64,000 nt of DNA from Coriobacteriaceae bacterium (GTDB lineage Bacteria; Actinomycetota; Coriobacteriia; Coriobacteriales; Coriobacteriaceae), in NCBI GenBank assembly GCA_902363125.1, contig CABIZD010000008.1, positions 27,402-91,401 of the forward strand, given 5' to 3'. Positions within the stretch are counted from its first letter, which is position 1. Each line of letters starts with the position of its first letter. Below the pieces are notes generated by a model. That model saw nothing but the letters and a program-made list of their open reading frames with translations. It ran no database searches and was not told the origin of the DNA. Below are positions 61,401 through 64,000 of this stretch, one piece after another. The translations under genes and the position numbers were made by a program.

Positions 61401-61840
61401 CTACGTATGTTCAGCCCTTGCCTGCGGATCAACAGGCAATGTATAACCGTGCGCAGTGGTACAACAGCAACACGGAGTGGTTGATCTTGACTGACACCGT
61501 CGGCTGCCGTACAGGTATTTTTAGGGGCTCTCGTGGCAACTGGAAGTTATGGTCTTTCTGGCAGTGCGCTCCTGGCAAAAATGAGTCGCCGACCGTGCTG
61601 GGCGAGTATTCCGTCTATGGAAAGGGACTTTCGTTTGGGCATGGATATACCTGCTGGTATTATACGCAGTTCTACGGTGACTATTTGTTCCACACACAGC
61701 CTTGCTATACGGGGACGTTTAACGTGATGGACCCCACTATGGGACAACGTGCGTCCGCGGGATGCATCAGGCTTACGACCGACCATGCCAAATGGATTTA
61801 CGACAATATTCCCTATGGAACGAAGGTCGTTAATTACTAA
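58442..61840 (+). CDS. Large secreted protein: ricin-type lectin repeats and YkuD L,D-transpeptidase
   Basis: 1132 residues after GAGAGGGGACAG. A signal peptide (1-26, LLVSLASSLLLGIYLVPAFA) and an acidic linker are followed by about nine to ten tandem modules (residues of about 90-1010). Each module holds a VLDVAGGS-type strand, a LQLYxxNGTxAQ-type loop and a W: ricin-B/RICIN_14-like carbohydrate binding. The C-terminal 120 residues form a YkuD domain ending in QRASAGCIRLTTDHAKWIYD with catalytic Cys 1108 and the upstream His in LSFGHG. Predicted to bind glycans and remodel or cross-link peptidoglycan outside the cell. Confidence 0.88.
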   Translation: MGNRKALLVSLASSLLLGIYLVPAFAEDAAISNQNENPSIAVEQLNVSDGISSTDLVTDEESDAATSGSAGATTPEKLKSVYDLASEHVDDLADGLYTLGSSVNGKFVLDVPGGTASAGKKLQLYGVNNTDAQVWRVSHDQNGFVVISSVKGCTLDASGGSASNGNPIQLWSDNGTLAQRWIAIKETDGSFTLISALDQSFAIDVAGGAASNGSGIQLYKANGTAAQRWVLAPTKTAQQQLDERAAAHRNDLSDGTYAILASNDSFALKVSGGSLSFNKFGYSGIQTFDVSTTEDGYRTIAISGTTAVLDAAGGSDANGTRLQSYSANGTKAQKWIIEKDGERYCIVSTLNGQKVVDVPGGSIASGAGLQLYSANGTAAQSFYFVDPKAVRAEIDKLASENRGVIEDGDYAIVAGPVSSRMVLDVAGGSKDSGANVQLYLSNATSAQRWTIMHDDGGYLTITNVKSGKVLDVSAGVVSPGTNVQQYSACSDANYAQKWIALPNGDGSVRLVSAVWQQRALDVAGGTLKSQTNVQLYTSNGTAAQCFTFIAATPEPVGPCEDILKDAGWCVISPSSNSTVALDVAGGSLSNGGNVQTYSCNGTLSQLFKPEYHDGYYVLRNAGSGKVLDVAAGDVVPGTNIQQWDEYPNDNQLFSVVGNKDGSYTFINKGTGLTLALSGSNVVATTPGDSVQTSFVLTEQEDLLNEGIYEIYPSANSSYVLDVAGGSADAGANVQLYASNGSFAQKWLLKKVDGAKNTYTIESVCSSNKLAASGSNACTTTSADTRAQQWTVRIDNTGIEFVSVDNQNLSLDVKGGNFASSSNVQVYTSNDSAAQRFRLRSTSADVANGTYFIRMASRANSVLDVSGGSSADGANVQIWQNNDTGAQKWNFSRNVDGSYTIVNAASGKALDVKDAAASSGTNIQQWSRNGSATQRWYIEYVSGGFRLSSALNTALVIDVSGGNAANGTNVALYASNDSKAQRFTFKATTYVQPLPADQQAMYNRAQWYNSNTEWLILTDTVGCRTGIFRGSRGNWKLWSFWQCAPGKNESPTVLGEYSVYGKGLSFGHGYTCWYYTQFYGDYLFHTQPCYTGTFNVMDPTMGQRASAGCIRLTTDHAKWIYDNIPYGTKVVNY

Positions 61841-61858
61841 GCCCAAAGTAATTAATAA

Positions 61859-61899
61859 GCTCAAAGGCGGCTCGCTTACGGCGGCCGCCTTTTTTGAGC
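61859..61899 (+). terminator. Terminator after the ricin/YkuD gene
   Basis: GCTCAAAGGCGGC ... GCCGCCTTTTTTGAGC: a long stem whose 3' arm contains the T-run. The remaining 160 bases to the next gene are AT-richer and hold its presumed promoter. Confidence 0.85.
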
Positions 61900-62057
61900 A
61901 AAGATTTGCATGATGCGCTGGACTGCGATTAAATAACCAAACGCGTAGCATTTTCACTGCATAACAATTCATATGATTTTAGATGGTCAAATGATGCGTT
62001 CGTTTGTGGTGGCAAGTGTTGTGTCGTTGGTGTTGACGAGGCTGTCTGGGGGATGTC

Positions 62058-63916
62058 ATGCGTCATAAAAAGCGCGTTTGCATTGCATTGCAAACAGGGC
62101 TCTTGCTGGGCCTACTTCTAATATTGCCCGTCGTTCTTAAATCGGGTTCGACCGCCTTCGCTGAAATCTCTCCGGCTGGTCCATCGGTGGAAGAGGCTGT
62201 GAAAGCTGAAGACGTGAATGATTCTTTTCGGGATTCGTCTTTGGGCGATTCTGCTCATGACGACAGCGCGACCGATGACGACGCGGGCGTCGAGTCTGAA
62301 TCTTCTGCCGAGGCAGCTGATCTGTCCAGCTACTCGACCCTCGATACGGGCACCTATTTCTTAACCTCGACTTTGTCGGGGCATCGCGTGCTCGACGTCG
62401 CCGGTGGATCGGTGGGTGCCGGCGTGGCTATACAGCTGTATGGAAGAAATGAGACGGCTGCTCAGCAGTTTATTCTTGAAGACCTTGGCGATGCCCGATA
62501 CGCCTTTAAGAACGTTAAATCGGGACTGTATCTTTGCTATCCCAATGATGTTTCTTGTTTCTCGGACCATCCGCGTCTTACGCAGCGCGCTGGCGATAGC
62601 GATGCTTGGGGCTTTGCATGGCATGCTCGACAGGTTGGTAATGGATTCATCTTTTCGCCTGTTATCGATGATGATTATGCGATCGACATCGCCGGTGCAA
62701 ATGATGCCGATGGCACTCAAATTCGTCTATATCAAGCCAATGAGTCTACGGCTCAGATTTTTACGCTTGAAAAACCTAAGGCAACTATCATTGCCGAGCT
62801 CGCGGCTGCTCATGCCTCAGATCTTGCTGACGGTAGCTATCTCCTTCGTTCGGCAAAGAGTCGTTGGCGGACGCTTGATGTCGCCGGCGGATCCAAGTCT
62901 TCGGGTGCGAATGTTCAAATATACGCGCTCAATGCCTCGTCTGCGCAAACATGGACCGTCTCCCATGACTCGGACGGTTTCGTAACGCTTACCTGTAAGG
63001 GCTCTGGGCTTGTTCTCGACGTATCAGGCGGAAGCGCTCAGTCTGGAACGAATGTCCAGCAGTACGCATCTAATGGTTCTGCCGCACAAAAGTGGATTGC
63101 AGTGAAGGATGGCGATTCAATTAAGCTTATCTCTGCCCTTGACTCCTCAATTTGTCTTGATATCGCCGGAGGAAACACAGCTAACGGGACAAACGTGGGC
63201 ACTTGGTCCGATAACGGCACGAGTGCCCAGCGCTGGTCATTTTATGATCTAAACGCCCAGCGTGAAGAGCTGGACATGTTGGCGCAACAGAATGCCGGCA
63301 ATATCGCTGACGGGCGTTATATTCTGGCTCTTGGCGTTGGCAAGACCAAGGTGCTGGACGTATGCGGTGGATCTAAAGACAACGGTGGCAATGTTCAGTC
63401 CCATGCTTCGAATATGACGTCGGCACAACAGTGGGATATTTCTCATGATGAGTCGGCTATTTGATTATCAGAAACGTCTCTTCGGGTAGGGTGCTCGACA
63501 TTGCTGGCGGGTCTTGTTCGTTGGGGACTAATGTTCAACAGTATTCATTCAACGGGTCGCGTGCCCAGCGTTGGATTGCCGTTCCCTCGGCGTCGGCGGG
63601 GTTATTCCGGTTGCAGTCGGCACTTATGTCTGACATTGTTCTAGATGTTGCGGGCGGCTCATCCTCAAATGGCGCCAACATTCAAACCTATGCGAACAAC
63701 GGGACTCCCGCTCAAAACGTTCGTTTTGTTTCGACTGCACCAGACGTAGCGCCGTGCAGTGATCTTGGCCTGGACGGCTGGTTTACCATTTCACTGGCGA
63801 CTGATTTATCGCGTGTATTTTACATTGCCGGTGGCTCCTCTTCCAATGGAGCTAATGTCCAGACCTACGCCGCTAATGGTACGTTTGCGCAGATCGCGCG
63901 CGCGAGCGTGGTGTAA
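62058..63916 (+). pseudogene. Second ricin-repeat surface protein, frameshifted and truncated
   Basis: The first frame (62058-63464, 468 residues) has a basic start, a signal-like segment (LLLGLLLILPVVLKSGSTAFA), an acidic linker and ricin-type modules (HRVLDVAGGSVGAGVAIQLY). It stops at SHDESAI. From 63461 the -1-related frame continues the same module at once (IIRNVSSGRVLDIAGG), so a single base was lost, probably a G in TCGGCT near 63450. The second frame ends at 63916 after GTFAQIARASVV, in mid-module and with no YkuD domain. Related to the upstream gene. A sequencing error cannot be excluded for the frameshift, but not for the truncation. Confidence 0.8.
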
Positions 63917-63952
63917 GAAGGCGCATCGCCTGCTGCCGTCGCCAGCCGAATC

Positions 63953-64000
63953 TTACTCCTTCCTGAGGCCGTAGGTCTCGGTTATCTCCGCGACGATCCG
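63953..64000 (-). CDS. C-terminus of a leftward gene running off the window
   Basis: Leftward frame reading RIVAEITETYGLRKE then a stop at 63953-63955. High third-position GC contrasts with the AT-richer surface gene next to it, and the border is abrupt. It could be the end of a transposase or other mobile gene whose arrival cut the ricin gene; too short to assign. Confidence 0.35.
   Translation of the reverse strand, partial: RIVAEITETYGLRKE

Overview
The window looks like a chromosomal segment of a high-GC gut actinobacterium of the class Coriobacteriia, probably Collinsella. This is inference from the look of the proteins: a SUF operon headed by sufC and divergent from an Rrf2 regulator, a GGGtGRT/NifU-like pair, large ricin-type/YkuD surface proteins and an MPKTG-anchored wall protein. 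No rRNA or species marker is present.

Positions 1 to about 33,713 are most of an integrated siphovirus-type prophage; its left end lies before the window. From left to right it holds a leftward partial membrane-protein gene, a rightward early operon (ParB-like protein, tyrosine integrase, replication-associated gene, a train of overlapping small genes), a sigma-like late regulator, a 9 x 10-bp repeat array, HNH nuclease, ParB-DUF4417 fusion, a JAMM-like protein, terminase, portal, head, neck and tail genes (including a -1 frameshift tail chaperone), and lysis genes. The right border is the 3' half of a tRNA-Lys(CTT) gene, followed by a duplicated 105-bp segment.

The most striking system is a complete diversity-generating retroelement (DGR) between the tail fibre and lysis genes: a DUF6273-type variable protein with a variable repeat (VR) at its C-terminus, a hairpin/terminator, an Avd-like accessory gene, a template repeat (TR) and a YMDD reverse transcriptase. 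Over 129 aligned bases TR and VR differ at 15 positions, and all 15 are adenines in the TR. This signature shows that the element has acted on this receptor-binding-type protein.

From 34 to 49 kb are host genes: a FAD-dependent fumarate-reductase-like flavoprotein, the GGGtGRT/NifU-like pair, a RAYT-type transposase-like gene, sufCBDSU with a divergent Rrf2 regulator and two 31-bp dyad operators, a wall-anchored lysozyme-like protein and a degenerate AAA/PD-(D/E)XK protein. From 48.8 to 58.3 kb is a cell-surface polysaccharide cluster (five family-2 glycosyltransferases, UDP-galactopyranose mutase and a dTDP-glucose 4,6-dehydratase-like gene), interrupted by a RhuM-Fic/Doc gene. The right end holds two related ricin-repeat surface proteins. 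The first is intact and ends in an L,D-transpeptidase domain; the second is frameshifted and cut off before such a domain, next to the end of a leftward gene that leaves the window.
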